This document shows, in pieces, positions 7,534-16,573 of a stretch of 52,496 nucleotides of DNA (position 1 is the first letter of the stretch; the number at the start of each line of letters is the position of its first letter). The position numbers and the translations under genes were made by a program. The DNA is taken from the NCBI GenBank assembly GCA_018714825.1, contig DVMU01000088.1, forward strand, positions 1 through 52,496, in the 5' to 3' direction. The notes under the pieces are model-generated. The model made no database searches and was not told the DNA's origin. It saw only the letters and a program-made list of their open reading frames with translations. The DNA is from Candidatus Pullichristensenella excrementigallinarum (GTDB lineage Bacteria; Bacillota; Clostridia; Christensenellales; Aristaeellaceae).

Positions 7534-8397
7534 ATGTTTATCGCGTCCGATTGGAAGGATTACGAGGTGCTGGATACCGGCTGGGGCGAAAAGCTGGAGC
7601 GCTGGGGAGAGGTGATTTTGCGCCGCCCGGACCCGCAGGCCATTTGGCCGCAACAGGCGCCGGAGCTTTGGCAGAGGGCGGACGCGGTATATCACCGTTC
7701 GCAGAAGGGCGGCGGCGAATGGGAATTTTTCCGCAAGCTGCCGGAACGATGGATCGTTTCCTATCGGGATTTGCGATTCTATGTGCGCCCCACGGGCTTT
7801 AAGCACACCGGCCTTTTCCCCGAACAGGCCGTCAACTGGGATTGGATGGCGCAGAGGATTCGCGCGGCCGCGCGGCCGTTCAAGGTGCTCAACCTCTTCG
7901 GATATACCGGCGGCGCCACGGCAGCCTGCGCCCGGGCCGGGGGAAAGGTCACGCATGTGGACGCGGCCAAGGGGATGGTGCAGTGGGCGGGGGAAAACCG
8001 CAAGCTGTCCGGGATTGACGAAACGTCGGTGCGCTGGATCATCGACGACGCCAAGAAATTCGTCCAGCGCGAGATTCGCCGGGGCAATCTGTACCAGGGG
8101 ATCCTCATGGACCCGCCCAGCTACGGTCGCGGCCCGGGCGGCGAGATCTGGAAATTGGAGGATGAACTGTACGGGTTGGTGGAACTGTGCGAAAAGGCGC
8201 TGGCCGAGGACGCGGATTTTATGCTGATCAACAGCTATACCACGGGATTGCAGCCCGCGGTGCTCTCCAATATGCTTTCGATCACGGCGAAGAAGCGCCG
8301 TGGGGGAAGCGTCCGGGCCGAAGAAATCGTGTTGCCCGTGACGGCGGGAGGCGTGCTGCCCTGCGGCGCGACGGGGCGCTGGTTTGCAGGCGCATAA
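7534..8397 (+). CDS. Class I SAM-dependent methyltransferase, RlmI/RlmK-like
   Basis: 287 aa. The SAM-binding motif I is VLNLFGYTGGATAACARAG (about residues 118-136), the acidic motif II is THVDAAKG, and the catalytic-loop motif is MDPPSYGRG, as in 23S rRNA m5C methyltransferases of the RlmI family. There is no N-terminal PUA domain, so it is the short form. The ATG at 7534 is chosen over 7528 because the AAGAGG site lies 7 nt before it. The ABC-F gene follows within 25 nt, consistent with a translation-related pair. RNA as substrate is inferred from family. Confidence 0.88.
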   Translation: MFIASDWKDYEVLDTGWGEKLERWGEVILRRPDPQAIWPQQAPELWQRADAVYHRSQKGGGEWEFFRKLPERWIVSYRDLRFYVRPTGFKHTGLFPEQAVNWDWMAQRIRAAARPFKVLNLFGYTGGATAACARAGGKVTHVDAAKGMVQWAGENRKLSGIDETSVRWIIDDAKKFVQREIRRGNLYQGILMDPPSYGRGPGGEIWKLEDELYGLVELCEKALAEDADFMLINSYTTGLQPAVLSNMLSITAKKRRGGSVRAEEIVLPVTAGGVLPCGATGRWFAGA

Positions 8398-8421
8398 GCA
8401 ACCGAAAGCAAGGAGTTTTTC

Positions 8422-10347
8422 ATGGTACTTTTGACAGTGCAGGAAGTGTCGAAGTCCTTCGGCATGAACTGCGTTTTGAAGGAAATTACGCTGACCCTCA
8501 AACAGGGCGCGCGCATGGGCCTGGTCGGGGTCAACGGCGGGGGGAAATCCACGCTTCTGCGCCTGATCGCGGGACAGATGGAACCGGACAAGGGCCGAAT
8601 CTCGCTGGCGCGCGGCGCAAAGGTGGGGATGCTCTCCCAGGAGGCGGACATTAAGAGCGATTTGACCGTCCGGCAGGAATTGGAACGCGTGTTTGAGCCG
8701 GTGCGCGAAATGGAAAGAAAACTGCGCGCGCTGGAGGAAGAAATCGCCCGGCAACATGCGGACGAGCAGGCCGTAGAGCGGCTCTCGCGCGAATATGCGC
8801 GCCTGACCGATCGCTTTGAAGAGGCGGGCGGATATGCCTGGCCCAGCCGCATCCAGGGCGTCTTGGCGGGTCTGGGATTTGCCAAAGGGCGCGAGGACGA
8901 TCCGGCCAGGGTGCTCTCCGGCGGAGAAAAGACGCGCCTGTGCCTGGCGCGCCTGCTATTGACGCAGCCGGATCTTCTGCTGTTGGACGAGCCGACCAAC
9001 CATCTGGATTTGCAGGCCACCCAATGGCTGGAGGAAACGCTGCGCAAGTACAGGGGAACGGTGCTGGTCATCTCGCACGACCGGTACTTCCTCAATGCCG
9101 TATGCGATTGTATGGCGGAGATTTCCATGGGCCGCCTTTCGCAGTACGAGGGCAATTACGATCGCTTCACCGTGCAGCGCCGCGCGGATCTGGAACGGCA
9201 AATCAAGGAATACCAGTTGCAGCAAAAGGAAATCGCCCGGCAGGAAGCCATCATCCAGCGCTATCGCATGTACAATCGCGAAAAATCCATCAAGGCTGCG
9301 GAGAGCCGCGAAAAGCGCCTGGAAAAGATGGAACGGCTGGAAAAGCCGGTGAGCGAACAGAAGGTGCGCTTCTCCTTTGAGGCGCGTCGGCGCACGGGCG
9401 AGGACGTATTGATCGCGCGCGGCCTGGAAAAGCGATTTGACGGGCGCGAACTGTTCGAGAATTTCTCCCTGCATCTGCGCGCGGGCGATCGCGTGGCGGT
9501 GATTGGCCCCAACGGCGTGGGCAAATCGACGCTCCTGAACATCCTTTCGCGCAGACTGCCGCCCGATCGCGGCAGTGTGGAATACGGGGCGAATGTGGAT
9601 CTGGGCTATTACGAGCAGCATCAGACCGCGCTGGATCCGAAAAAGGACATCCTCAGCGAAGTCTGGGACGCCTTCCCGCGCCTGGAACCGGGAGACGTGC
9701 GCAATGTTCTGGCGCTGTTTCTCTTTACCGGGGATGACGTATATCAGAAGATTGAAACCCTTTCCGGCGGCGAAAAGGGCCGGGTTTCGCTGGCGAAGCT
9801 GATGCTCAAGCGGGACAATCTGCTCTTGCTTGACGAGCCGACCAACCATCTGGACATGGACAGCCGGGAAGTGCTCGAAGGCGCGCTGGAGGATTTTGAG
9901 GGCACGATCCTCGCCGTTTCGCACGACCGATACTTCATCAACCGCGTCGCCAACCGGATCATCGAAATGCAGCCGGACGGCGTTCGGGAATATCTGGGCA
10001 ATTACGACGATTATCTGGAAAAGAAGCGCCGCGAGCAGGCGGGCGAGGAGGATGCGGACGTTCCGGGAATGACCCGCACCCAGCAGGACAAGATTCGGCG
10101 CAAAGAGCGCCTCCGGCGCGAATCGAAAAAGACCCTCGAGCAGCGCCTTGGCCGTGCGGAGGAAGAGATTTCCCGCGTGGAGGGGGAAATCCGATCCCTG
10201 GAAGAACGCATGGGCGATCCCGCGCTCTATCAAAATCCGGAGGAGGCCCGCCGGGTGGCCGACGAACACCGCCAACGGCAGGATGATCTGGATCGCCTCT
10301 ATGAGGAATGGGAGGAATTGAGCCGGGCCGTGGAGGAAAGCTGCTGA
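8422..10347 (+). CDS. ABC-F family ATPase (Uup/YdiF-like)
   Basis: 641 aa soluble protein with two ATP-binding cassettes and no membrane segments. Walker A motifs are GVNGGGKST (about 38-46) and GPNGVGKST (about 361-369); both cassettes carry LSGGEK signatures and LLLLDEPTNHLD Walker B motifs. A charged linker (about 240-310) separates the domains, and a C-terminal coiled coil follows about residue 535. ABC-F proteins act on the ribosome, resolving stalled translation or giving resistance to ribosome-targeting antibiotics. Housekeeping versus resistance subtype cannot be told from sequence alone. An AAGGAG site precedes the start. Confidence 0.95.
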   Translation: MVLLTVQEVSKSFGMNCVLKEITLTLKQGARMGLVGVNGGGKSTLLRLIAGQMEPDKGRISLARGAKVGMLSQEADIKSDLTVRQELERVFEPVREMERKLRALEEEIARQHADEQAVERLSREYARLTDRFEEAGGYAWPSRIQGVLAGLGFAKGREDDPARVLSGGEKTRLCLARLLLTQPDLLLLDEPTNHLDLQATQWLEETLRKYRGTVLVISHDRYFLNAVCDCMAEISMGRLSQYEGNYDRFTVQRRADLERQIKEYQLQQKEIARQEAIIQRYRMYNREKSIKAAESREKRLEKMERLEKPVSEQKVRFSFEARRRTGEDVLIARGLEKRFDGRELFENFSLHLRAGDRVAVIGPNGVGKSTLLNILSRRLPPDRGSVEYGANVDLGYYEQHQTALDPKKDILSEVWDAFPRLEPGDVRNVLALFLFTGDDVYQKIETLSGGEKGRVSLAKLMLKRDNLLLLDEPTNHLDMDSREVLEGALEDFEGTILAVSHDRYFINRVANRIIEMQPDGVREYLGNYDDYLEKKRREQAGEEDADVPGMTRTQQDKIRRKERLRRESKKTLEQRLGRAEEEISRVEGEIRSLEERMGDPALYQNPEEARRVADEHRQRQDDLDRLYEEWEELSRAVEESC

Positions 10348-10508
10348 CCGCGTGATAAAACCCTCTCGCGCTCTCTCGGGGAGACAGTTTGCCATTTTTT
10401 GCGAAAAATAGATTCTTTATCGCACAGCGCAAAGAATTCCCGCCGCCCCCGGGCCGCGCATTCCGCCGGAGTTCCTCTTCTTGCGCGCCCTGTCTATCAG
10501 CGATACAG

Positions 10509-11927
10509 TCAATCGTTGGCGTCGGCATAGATATGGGAAAGATTGCATTCCTTCGCGTATTGCGCGGCATAGGAATCCCGCTCCACCACCAGCGTCAGCG
10601 ATTCGCAGCCGCCAAATGCGCCTTCGCCGATTTCGGTCACTCCCTCTGGCAGGATGATCTCCTCAAGCGAAGCGCACCAGAGAAACGCGCCTTCGCCGAT
10701 CGAAGTCAATCCCTCCCGCAGTATGATCTGCCGAAACGATTCGCAATCGTAAAACGCGTAGTCGCCGATTTCGGTCAAACTTTCCGGCAGTGTGATCTGC
10801 TGAAGCGATTTGCACATGGAAAACGCGCTGTCGCCGATTTCAGTCAATCCTTCCGGCAGGGCGACCTCCTCAAGCGATTCGCAACAGTAAAACGCGCATT
10901 CGCCGATTTCAGTCAATCCTTCCGGCAGAGCGACCTCCCGAAGCGATTCGCACCAGGAAAACGCGCTGTTGTCGATCGAGGTCAATCCCTCCGGCAGGGC
11001 GATCTTCTCAAGCGCATTGCACCAGGAAAACGCATACTCGCCGATTTCAGTCAATCCCTCCGGCAGGGCGATCTGCCGAAGCGATTTGCACATGGAAAAC
11101 GCATACTCGCCGATTTCGGTCAATCCTTCCGGCAGAGCGATCTGCTGAAGGGAATCGCAACCGAAAAACGCGCTGTCGCCGATTTCGGTCAAACTTTCCG
11201 GCAGAGCGACCTCCTCAAGCGATTCGCACCCGGAAAACGCATACGCGCCGATGGCCGCGATCCCTTCGGGAACGGAAAAGGAGGTCGCTTTCAGGCCGCC
11301 GGCGTAGGCGATCAGCGTCCTGGTGTTCTTTTCATACAGAGCGCCGTCGATCGTCGCAAACGTCTCGCTTTTCTGAGAAACCACAAATTGCGAAAGCGAA
11401 AAGCAATAGGTAAAGGCGCCTGCCCCGATGGCGGTTACTCCCTCCGGCAGGGCGATCTCTTCAAGCGAAGAGCAATCGAAAAACGCGTAGTCGCCGATTT
11501 GGGTTATTCCCTCCGGCAGCGCGATCTGCAGAAGCGAAGCGCACCCGAAAAACGCACTGTCGCCGATTTGGGTCAGACTCTTCGGCAGCGCGATCTCCTG
11601 AAGTGAAACGCACCCGAAAAACGCGCGGTTGCCGATCGAAATCATTCCCTCCGGCAGCGCGATCCCCTGAAGCGACTCGCATTCGTAAAACGCACTCTCG
11701 CCGATCGCGGTCACGGGATGCCCGTCGATTTCCTGGGGAACGATCAGCTGGGAGTCTGAACCTATGTATCGCACGATGCGCGCGCTTCCGTCCGCTTCAA
11801 GGCTGTAGAAATAATCCCCGTCAAAAGAAATCTCCGCCTCCTCGGGCTCTGCCCCCGCAGGCATTGCCCCCAGAAGCAGCGCCGCGCATAAAAGCAGCAA
11901 CCCGATCCGCTTTGCCATTCCTTTCAT
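10509..11927 (-). CDS. Secreted BspA-type leucine-rich-repeat protein
   Basis: 472 aa. A signal peptide (residues 1-25, ending AGA) is followed by about 15 copies of a 23-residue LRR_5 repeat of the form I-x-LPEGLTEIG-xx-AF-xxC-x-SL. A non-repeat insert (about 45 aa, SETFATIDGALYEKNTRTLIAYAGG) lies between repeats 5 and 6 and resembles the capping insert seen in BspA proteins. No sortase motif or C-terminal anchor is visible, so it may be released. The start follows GGAGGGG with 5-nt spacing. BspA-like proteins of gut and oral bacteria mediate adhesion to host or other surfaces; that role is inferred. Repeat arrays of this kind readily gain and lose units. Confidence 0.92.
   Translation of the reverse strand: MKGMAKRIGLLLLCAALLLGAMPAGAEPEEAEISFDGDYFYSLEADGSARIVRYIGSDSQLIVPQEIDGHPVTAIGESAFYECESLQGIALPEGMISIGNRAFFGCVSLQEIALPKSLTQIGDSAFFGCASLLQIALPEGITQIGDYAFFDCSSLEEIALPEGVTAIGAGAFTYCFSLSQFVVSQKSETFATIDGALYEKNTRTLIAYAGGLKATSFSVPEGIAAIGAYAFSGCESLEEVALPESLTEIGDSAFFGCDSLQQIALPEGLTEIGEYAFSMCKSLRQIALPEGLTEIGEYAFSWCNALEKIALPEGLTSIDNSAFSWCESLREVALPEGLTEIGECAFYCCESLEEVALPEGLTEIGDSAFSMCKSLQQITLPESLTEIGDYAFYDCESFRQIILREGLTSIGEGAFLWCASLEEIILPEGVTEIGEGAFGGCESLTLVVERDSYAAQYAKECNLSHIYADAND
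10590..11720 (-). repeat. Tandem 69-bp coding repeats of the leucine-rich-repeat gene
   Basis: The 23-aa protein repeat is mirrored by a 69-bp DNA period (for example the AAAACGC block recurs near 10818, 10887 and 10956). Several units are nearly identical, making the locus prone to slippage or recombination and to assembly collapse. Confidence 0.85.
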
Positions 11928-12037
11928 CTTTTCCCCTCCGTTCAATCCTGTCCGTCGCACATACATGGTTATTCTATTCTTGGGGGTTGCAACGTTCCGG
12001 CAGGAGCAGCGCGTCAAAAGACTTTTTGATACGCACA

Positions 12038-12067
12038 GGCGCCGTTCGAATGGTTTCGAACGGCGCC
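12038..12067 (-). terminator. Perfect 13-bp hairpin downstream of the parvulin gene
   Basis: GGCGCCGTTCGAA (12038-12050) pairs perfectly with 12055-12067 around a 4-nt loop. It begins 22 nt past the stop of the minus-strand foldase gene. No immediate T-tract follows, so termination may be weak; it could instead protect the mRNA 3' end. Confidence 0.6.
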
Positions 12068-12089
12068 CCAACATTTTCAGGAAGATCGC

Positions 12090-13634
12090 CTATTGCAGAA
12101 CCTCGGGATGGTAGACGACATTCGCCTCTTCAACCCACTCGCGGGCCTGCGCATCGTAGGCGTCGAACTTCAGAGATTCGAGCGTCTCTGCCTCCAGATC
12201 CGCCTGCACCAGCTGCATATTCACCGGGCCGGGGGTCACATCGGAAGTATACCGCAGGATATACAGGCCGTCCGAGCAGCGAACGGGTTCGGAAACGCTG
12301 CCGATCGTATCCAGCGCCATGACCGCCGAGACAATCTCCGGCGCGTAAAGCGTGGTGCTTTCGCACACATAGTAGCCGGTGGTCTTATACGGTTCTTCCA
12401 AAATCCGCGTATCATCCCCATACTCGGCGATGAGGGAATCAAAGTCCGCGCCGTCGTTAATGCGATCCTGGATTTCCTCGGCCGTGCTCTCCAGCGAGGC
12501 AAAGAGAGTATCCAATTCCTGGTTGAGCTGTTCGATTTCCTCCGCGTCCGCTTCGGGATCCAGGGATTCGATCTGAGAATAGATTTCCTGGCAGCGATAA
12601 CTCGCGTCCGCATCCAGCGCCAGGAAGATGGGCTTAAAGGTGCGGTACCCTTCCAGGTTGTAGACCACGAGCTGGCCGGAATCGCGGGCAAACTCATACT
12701 CATCCGCGTTGGCGGTAAACAGCGCCTGCTGTTCCTCCAGAAGCTGATCGTAGGCCGCGTCGATCTCTTCCTGCGAGACGGTTACATCCTGGGTGACATA
12801 ATCTTTCAATTTGGTCAGCCAGTAATTCTCACGAATTTCCTCCTTCAGGGAATCGAGCGTCACGCCGTCGTTCTCCTCCAGAGATTGGATGGCGGCCTCG
12901 CGCGCCTGCTCGGGGGTATCGCCCTCCTGGGTGACAAAATCGAGCATCATCGCGATGTTGTCCTCAAATTGCGCCTCGGCCTCCGCCGCAATGGCGGCTT
13001 CGTCCTCCTCGGTATAGGTGGTCAGGCCGAGTTCTTCCGCCTTGGCATAGTAGATCTTTTCCGAAACCAGGCTTTCCATAACAGACTGCATGACCGAATC
13101 GGCCATCTGCGAGGCGTCCGCGGTGGCGAGCATGAGCTGCGACATGGCCTGATCGTACGCCGCAAGCACCTCGTCGCTCATCAGCGTTCCGCCGTCGAAT
13201 TCAGCCACGACCACGGGTTCGCTCTGCGAAGGATCGGCGACGTTCTCGGCCCCGTCTCCGGAAAGGAGACTGGAATCGTCCACCAGCACGTCGTTATTCA
13301 CCGCCGGCTGATCTTCTCCGGCCAGCGCGTTGATGGCTTCGTCGCTCACACCGGAGACATAATTCATAAAATCATCCTGCGGATCGACGTCCATCAGTTC
13401 CAATACCGTTTCCAAATCGGTGATCCGCGCGTTGGCGCGATCCAATTCCTCCTGTACGGCCAGGACGTTTGCTTCCGAGGAGCGGACTGCGTTGTGATTG
13501 CCGAATCCGTATCCCAACCCTCCGCCGACTGCCAACGCCAACACGATCATCAGGATCGCCAACGCCTTGGGCACCCCCCTGCGCCTGCGCCGACCCTTGC
13601 GGGTGGAATTGGGCTGCGTAGGTTTGTTCGCCAT
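12090..13634 (-). CDS. Membrane-anchored SurA/PpiC-type peptidyl-prolyl isomerase
   Basis: 514 aa. A basic N-terminus (RKGRRRRRG) and one membrane helix (about residues 28-50) are followed by a predicted coiled coil, an acidic linker, a SurA-N-like helical chaperone region (about 145-280) and a parvulin-like domain near the C-terminus (DGADFDSLIAEYGDD ... APEIVSAVMALDTIGSVSEPV ... DGLYILRY). An acidic helical insertion splits the parvulin domain. The start at 13634 follows GGAGGAGG. Related proteins fold secreted proteins at the outer face of the membrane. The secreted repeat protein encoded just downstream on the same strand is a plausible client (inference). Confidence 0.88.
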   Translation of the reverse strand: MANKPTQPNSTRKGRRRRRGVPKALAILMIVLALAVGGGLGYGFGNHNAVRSSEANVLAVQEELDRANARITDLETVLELMDVDPQDDFMNYVSGVSDEAINALAGEDQPAVNNDVLVDDSSLLSGDGAENVADPSQSEPVVVAEFDGGTLMSDEVLAAYDQAMSQLMLATADASQMADSVMQSVMESLVSEKIYYAKAEELGLTTYTEEDEAAIAAEAEAQFEDNIAMMLDFVTQEGDTPEQAREAAIQSLEENDGVTLDSLKEEIRENYWLTKLKDYVTQDVTVSQEEIDAAYDQLLEEQQALFTANADEYEFARDSGQLVVYNLEGYRTFKPIFLALDADASYRCQEIYSQIESLDPEADAEEIEQLNQELDTLFASLESTAEEIQDRINDGADFDSLIAEYGDDTRILEEPYKTTGYYVCESTTLYAPEIVSAVMALDTIGSVSEPVRCSDGLYILRYTSDVTPGPVNMQLVQADLEAETLESLKFDAYDAQAREWVEEANVVYHPEVLQ

Positions 13635-13763
13635 AGAGAAATCCTCCTCCCGAAAACACAAAAATAAGCGGTTTTAGTATACCATGAAATGCCTTGCTTG
13701 GGGAGGGATATCGAAATATCCGCACAAAATTGCTATATGGAAGTCATAAATGGGGAAGGAAAC

Positions 13764-13792
13764 TTGCCTTTTTGCGGGGCAAACGATATACT
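13764..13792 (+). promoter_or_regulatory. Promoter of the esterase pair
   Basis: -35 TTGCCT (13764-13769), 17-bp spacer, -10 TATACT (13787-13792), 33 nt upstream of the first esterase ATG. Confidence 0.75.
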
Positions 13793-13825
13793 GAAGGGGA
13801 ATTTGTACGATTAGGAGGGCAAAAC

Positions 13826-14620
13826 ATGGCGTTTTTTGAAGTTTCGCTCTATTCCGACGCGCTTTCCATGGAAACGGAAATCGCCGCGTACCTGCCCGAA
13901 GCGGTGTGGGACAAGCCGGGGATTCCGGTGGACGGGACGCGCGTGCGCGTTCCTACGGTCTATCTCCTGCACGGGATGTTCGGCAATCATCGGGATTGGT
14001 ATCTCAATTCTTCGGTCGTCCGCGTGGCCGAAGAGCTCGGAATCGCCCTGATTTTGCCGCAGACGCATCTGGGATGGTATGCGGACATGGCGCGGGGAGA
14101 GAAGTTCTTTACCTATGTTGCCCGGGAACTTCCGCGCCTGTGCCGCCGCTTTTTCCCGGCGCTGTCTCCCGAGAGGGAACAAACCTTTGCCGCCGGGCTT
14201 TCCATGGGCGGGTACGGGGCCTTCCATTTGGCCCTGCGCGCGCCGGAGACGTTTGCGGGGGCCGCGTCCCTTTCGGGCGGATTGGACGTAAAGCAAATGG
14301 TGGAAACGCCCAACGATCACGGCGATCCGCAATATTGGGAAGATATTTTCGGCCGTGCGGAACAGGTCGATCATTCGCACAACGACCTCTTCGCCGCCGC
14401 GCGGGAATTGCGCGATTCTCCCCTGCGTCCCCGGCTGTATCAGTGGTGCGGCACGGAGGACTTCCTCTACGAGCAGAATACGCGGATGCGCGATCATCTG
14501 CGCGCATTGGGCTATGATTGCGAATACCGGGAATCGCCCGGAGATCATCAGTGGAAATACTGGGATCGCGAAATCGGACCGGCAATCCGGTGGCTTTTCA
14601 AAAGAGAGGAGGAAGCGTAA
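13826..14620 (+). CDS. Alpha/beta-hydrolase esterase (esterase D / EstA family), copy 1
   Basis: 264 aa. The catalytic triad can be placed at Ser126 (GLSMGGYG), Asp212 (CGTEDF) and His241 (GDHQW); the oxyanion-hole motif is LLHG (47-50). No signal peptide, so cytoplasmic. The family cleaves short-chain acyl esters such as acetylated sugars, tributyrin or S-formylglutathione. The ATG at 13826 follows AGGAGGG with good spacing; an upstream in-frame start at 13694 would swallow the promoter. It overlaps the paralogous second copy by 1 nt. Confidence 0.92.
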   Translation: MAFFEVSLYSDALSMETEIAAYLPEAVWDKPGIPVDGTRVRVPTVYLLHGMFGNHRDWYLNSSVVRVAEELGIALILPQTHLGWYADMARGEKFFTYVARELPRLCRRFFPALSPEREQTFAAGLSMGGYGAFHLALRAPETFAGAASLSGGLDVKQMVETPNDHGDPQYWEDIFGRAEQVDHSHNDLFAAARELRDSPLRPRLYQWCGTEDFLYEQNTRMRDHLRALGYDCEYRESPGDHQWKYWDREIGPAIRWLFKREEEA

Positions 14621-15381
14621 TGGCGCTGTTTTTGGGACAATTCTATTCGGAAGCCCTCAGAATGGAGACGTCGTTTGCGGCGATCCTTCCCGAAAAAGAT
14701 CCCGGCCGGGGATTCCCCGTTTTGACGCTGCTCAACGGCGCGGGAGGGGATTATTCGGGTTGGCTGCGGTTCACTTCGCTGGAACGCTATGTGAAAAATC
14801 GCCGCCTTGCGGTATTGCTCCCCAACGCGCACCTGAGCATGTACGAGGACATGGCGCACGGAGGCAAGTATTTTACCTATCTCGCGGATGAATTCCCCCG
14901 GCGCGTGGCGGGATTTTTCCCGCTTTCCGGCGCGCGGGAAGAGCATTTTCTGGCCGGGCTTTCCATGGGCGGCATGGGCGCGCTGAAAATCGGGATGCGC
15001 CGTCCGGAGCAATACGCGCTCATCGGCTGCTTTTCCGCCGGGCATTCCAACTATCTCTTCCGGAAGCCCGCGCCCGGCACGCCCCGGGAACGGCGCTATT
15101 TCCTGGCCTATGGCGATGCGGATGTGGAAGAAAAGGAAGCTGAAACCATGCGCATCGCCCGCAACCTCGCGCGCGAAGGCGCGATCGTGCCGCGCGTGTT
15201 TCACGCCTGCGGGGCGCAGGATCCCATTCGCAAGAACGCGCATGTCACGCGGGATCTGTTTGCGCAGATCCCCGGCAACCCCTTTCAATACGAATACCTG
15301 GAACCGGAAGGGCGGCACAACTGGGATTTCTGGGATGCAATTTTGCCCGAATTTCTACGAAGAATCGACACGTATTTGTGA
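14620..15381 (+). CDS. Alpha/beta-hydrolase esterase, copy 2 (tandem paralogue)
   Basis: 253 aa, same family as its upstream neighbour, sharing the start (MALF-..-YS-AL-MET) and order of motifs. The triad is Ser115 (GLSMGGMG), Asp201 (CGAQDPI) and His233 (GRHNW). The oxyanion-hole motif is LLNG instead of LLHG, suggesting a shifted substrate range. ATG overlaps the previous stop (TAATG), so the pair is translationally coupled. Both catalytic sets are intact, so this looks like functional duplication and divergence, not decay. Confidence 0.9.
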   Translation: MALFLGQFYSEALRMETSFAAILPEKDPGRGFPVLTLLNGAGGDYSGWLRFTSLERYVKNRRLAVLLPNAHLSMYEDMAHGGKYFTYLADEFPRRVAGFFPLSGAREEHFLAGLSMGGMGALKIGMRRPEQYALIGCFSAGHSNYLFRKPAPGTPRERRYFLAYGDADVEEKEAETMRIARNLAREGAIVPRVFHACGAQDPIRKNAHVTRDLFAQIPGNPFQYEYLEPEGRHNWDFWDAILPEFLRRIDTYL

Positions 15382-15429
15382 GACCAAAGTCTGTTTCGCG
15401 AATTTTCGTCGCAAAAGACCGAAGTTTCG

Positions 15430-15465
15430 AAAAAATCCGGCGTTTCCCGCAAGAAAAACGCCGGA
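15430..15465 (-). terminator. Terminator of the LacI / aldo-keto reductase transcript
   Basis: On the minus strand TCCGGCGTTT pairs with AAACGCCGGA (15456-15465 with 15436-15445, loop of 10), followed by TTTTTT (15435-15430). Confidence 0.75.
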
Positions 15466-15497
15466 AGCTGTCGAAAAGCCCTGTCCCGGGGCCCCCT

Positions 15498-15532
15498 AAA
15501 AATCGAGCGCGGCGACATGCACGCCGCGCTCG
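15498..15532. repeat. Hairpin repeat, diverged third copy
   Basis: An 11-bp perfect stem, CGAGCGCGGCG (15504-15514) with 15522-15532, and a 7-nt loop. The left arm and flanking AAAT are identical to the 52-bp repeats at 33592-33643 and 52405-52456; loop and flanks differ. Confidence 0.6.
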
Positions 15533-15606
15533 CTGCGCGTCAAAAAGGGCTTTTCCCACGCCGAAATCGGCTGCAAAAGACGAATTGTTTTGAACCGCAA
15601 ATTCGA

Positions 15607-16545
15607 TCAGCCATTGTTGAGATAGTTGAGCTGCTCCGGGGTCAGGTGCAGATCGTGCCCCGCAAAGCAATCCTCCATTTGCGAGAGCTTGGAGACGGTG
15701 AGAAGCGCCGCGCAGTTTAATCCGTCGCAGAGCACATAGGCCACGCACAGCGCGCTCACGGAAACGCCCAATTCCCTGGACAGGCGGCAAATGCGGTCAA
15801 AGCGGCGATGATTTTCCGGGAAATTGTCATAATAGCGCAGCACGCCCGGACGGGTGATCGGTTCGCCCGCAGCCATTTTGATAAAGTACCCGCGCGCCTT
15901 GGAGGAATAGGCCATCACCGGGAACTGGGTTTCCCGGTACCAGCCGTATTCGACGCTGTTCATCGTAATGTGCGTCAAATCGCCGGTCGCCGCGGGGGTG
16001 GTCACGGCCAGGGAATAGTTGATCTGGCTGGCGACCAGCGGCGAAAGGCCGTTTTCCCGGGCAAAGCGGTTGGCCTCCACGATGCGCGAGGCCGTCCAGT
16101 TGGAGACGCCGACCGCGCGCGTCTTTCCGCTCTTGACCAGCGAATCGAGCACGGGCATGATTTCGCTCACCGGCAGGGACACATCGTCGCGATGCAGAAG
16201 GTGAATGTCCGAATATTCCAGGCGCAGATCGCGAAGCGCCGCGTCCATATCGCCCACGATTTCCTCTTTGCTCAGGCGCGACCGGCCCGAAGGATCGTTG
16301 TGGCTGCCCTTGGTGCAGAGGATGACCTTGTCCCGCTTGCCGCTCTGCCGGAACCATTCGCCCAGCACGCGATCCGTCTCGCCGGCATTGTAGAGCCGAG
16401 CGGTATCGATGCAGTTGCCGCCCACTTCGAGATAATGGTCGATAAAGGCAAAGCATTCCTTTTGGGTCTTTTCCAGGCCCAATCGTTCGACGCCGATCAT
16501 GACCTTGGTAATTTCCATGGAATCCGTGATGCGAATTTTTTCCAT
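15607..16545 (-). CDS. Aldo/keto reductase
   Basis: 312 aa, NAD(P)H-dependent TIM-barrel oxidoreductase. The catalytic tetrad is visible: Asp47, Tyr52, Lys79 (CTKG) and His118 (LLHRDD). The start at 16545 has GGGG at 8 nt; another in-frame ATG is two codons upstream. It follows the LacI-family gene by 28 nt on the same strand, so the two are probably co-transcribed. Facing them is the L-xylulose kinase / epimerase operon, which suggests this enzyme interconverts a sugar and a polyol or a keto-sugar in the same pathway (inference). Substrate is not determinable. Confidence 0.9.
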   Translation of the reverse strand: MEKIRITDSMEITKVMIGVERLGLEKTQKECFAFIDHYLEVGGNCIDTARLYNAGETDRVLGEWFRQSGKRDKVILCTKGSHNDPSGRSRLSKEEIVGDMDAALRDLRLEYSDIHLLHRDDVSLPVSEIMPVLDSLVKSGKTRAVGVSNWTASRIVEANRFARENGLSPLVASQINYSLAVTTPAATGDLTHITMNSVEYGWYRETQFPVMAYSSKARGYFIKMAAGEPITRPGVLRYYDNFPENHRRFDRICRLSRELGVSVSALCVAYVLCDGLNCAALLTVSKLSQMEDCFAGHDLHLTPEQLNYLNNG

Positions 16546-16573
16546 ATACATTCCCCTTTTTAAAATCATTTGA

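Noticed and set aside
10348..10508. A terminator between the ABC-F gene and the leucine-rich-repeat gene
   Set aside because: C/T- and G/A-rich segments occur, but no stem of convincing length with a T-tract could be built on either strand.
10590..11720. Regular repeats resembling a CRISPR array
   Set aside because: Period is exactly 69 bp in frame with a 23-residue leucine-rich repeat; there are no unique spacers and no cas genes.
13676..13704. Promoter of the parvulin gene
   Set aside because: A TATACT box on the minus strand is present, but no acceptable -35 element was found at the right distance.
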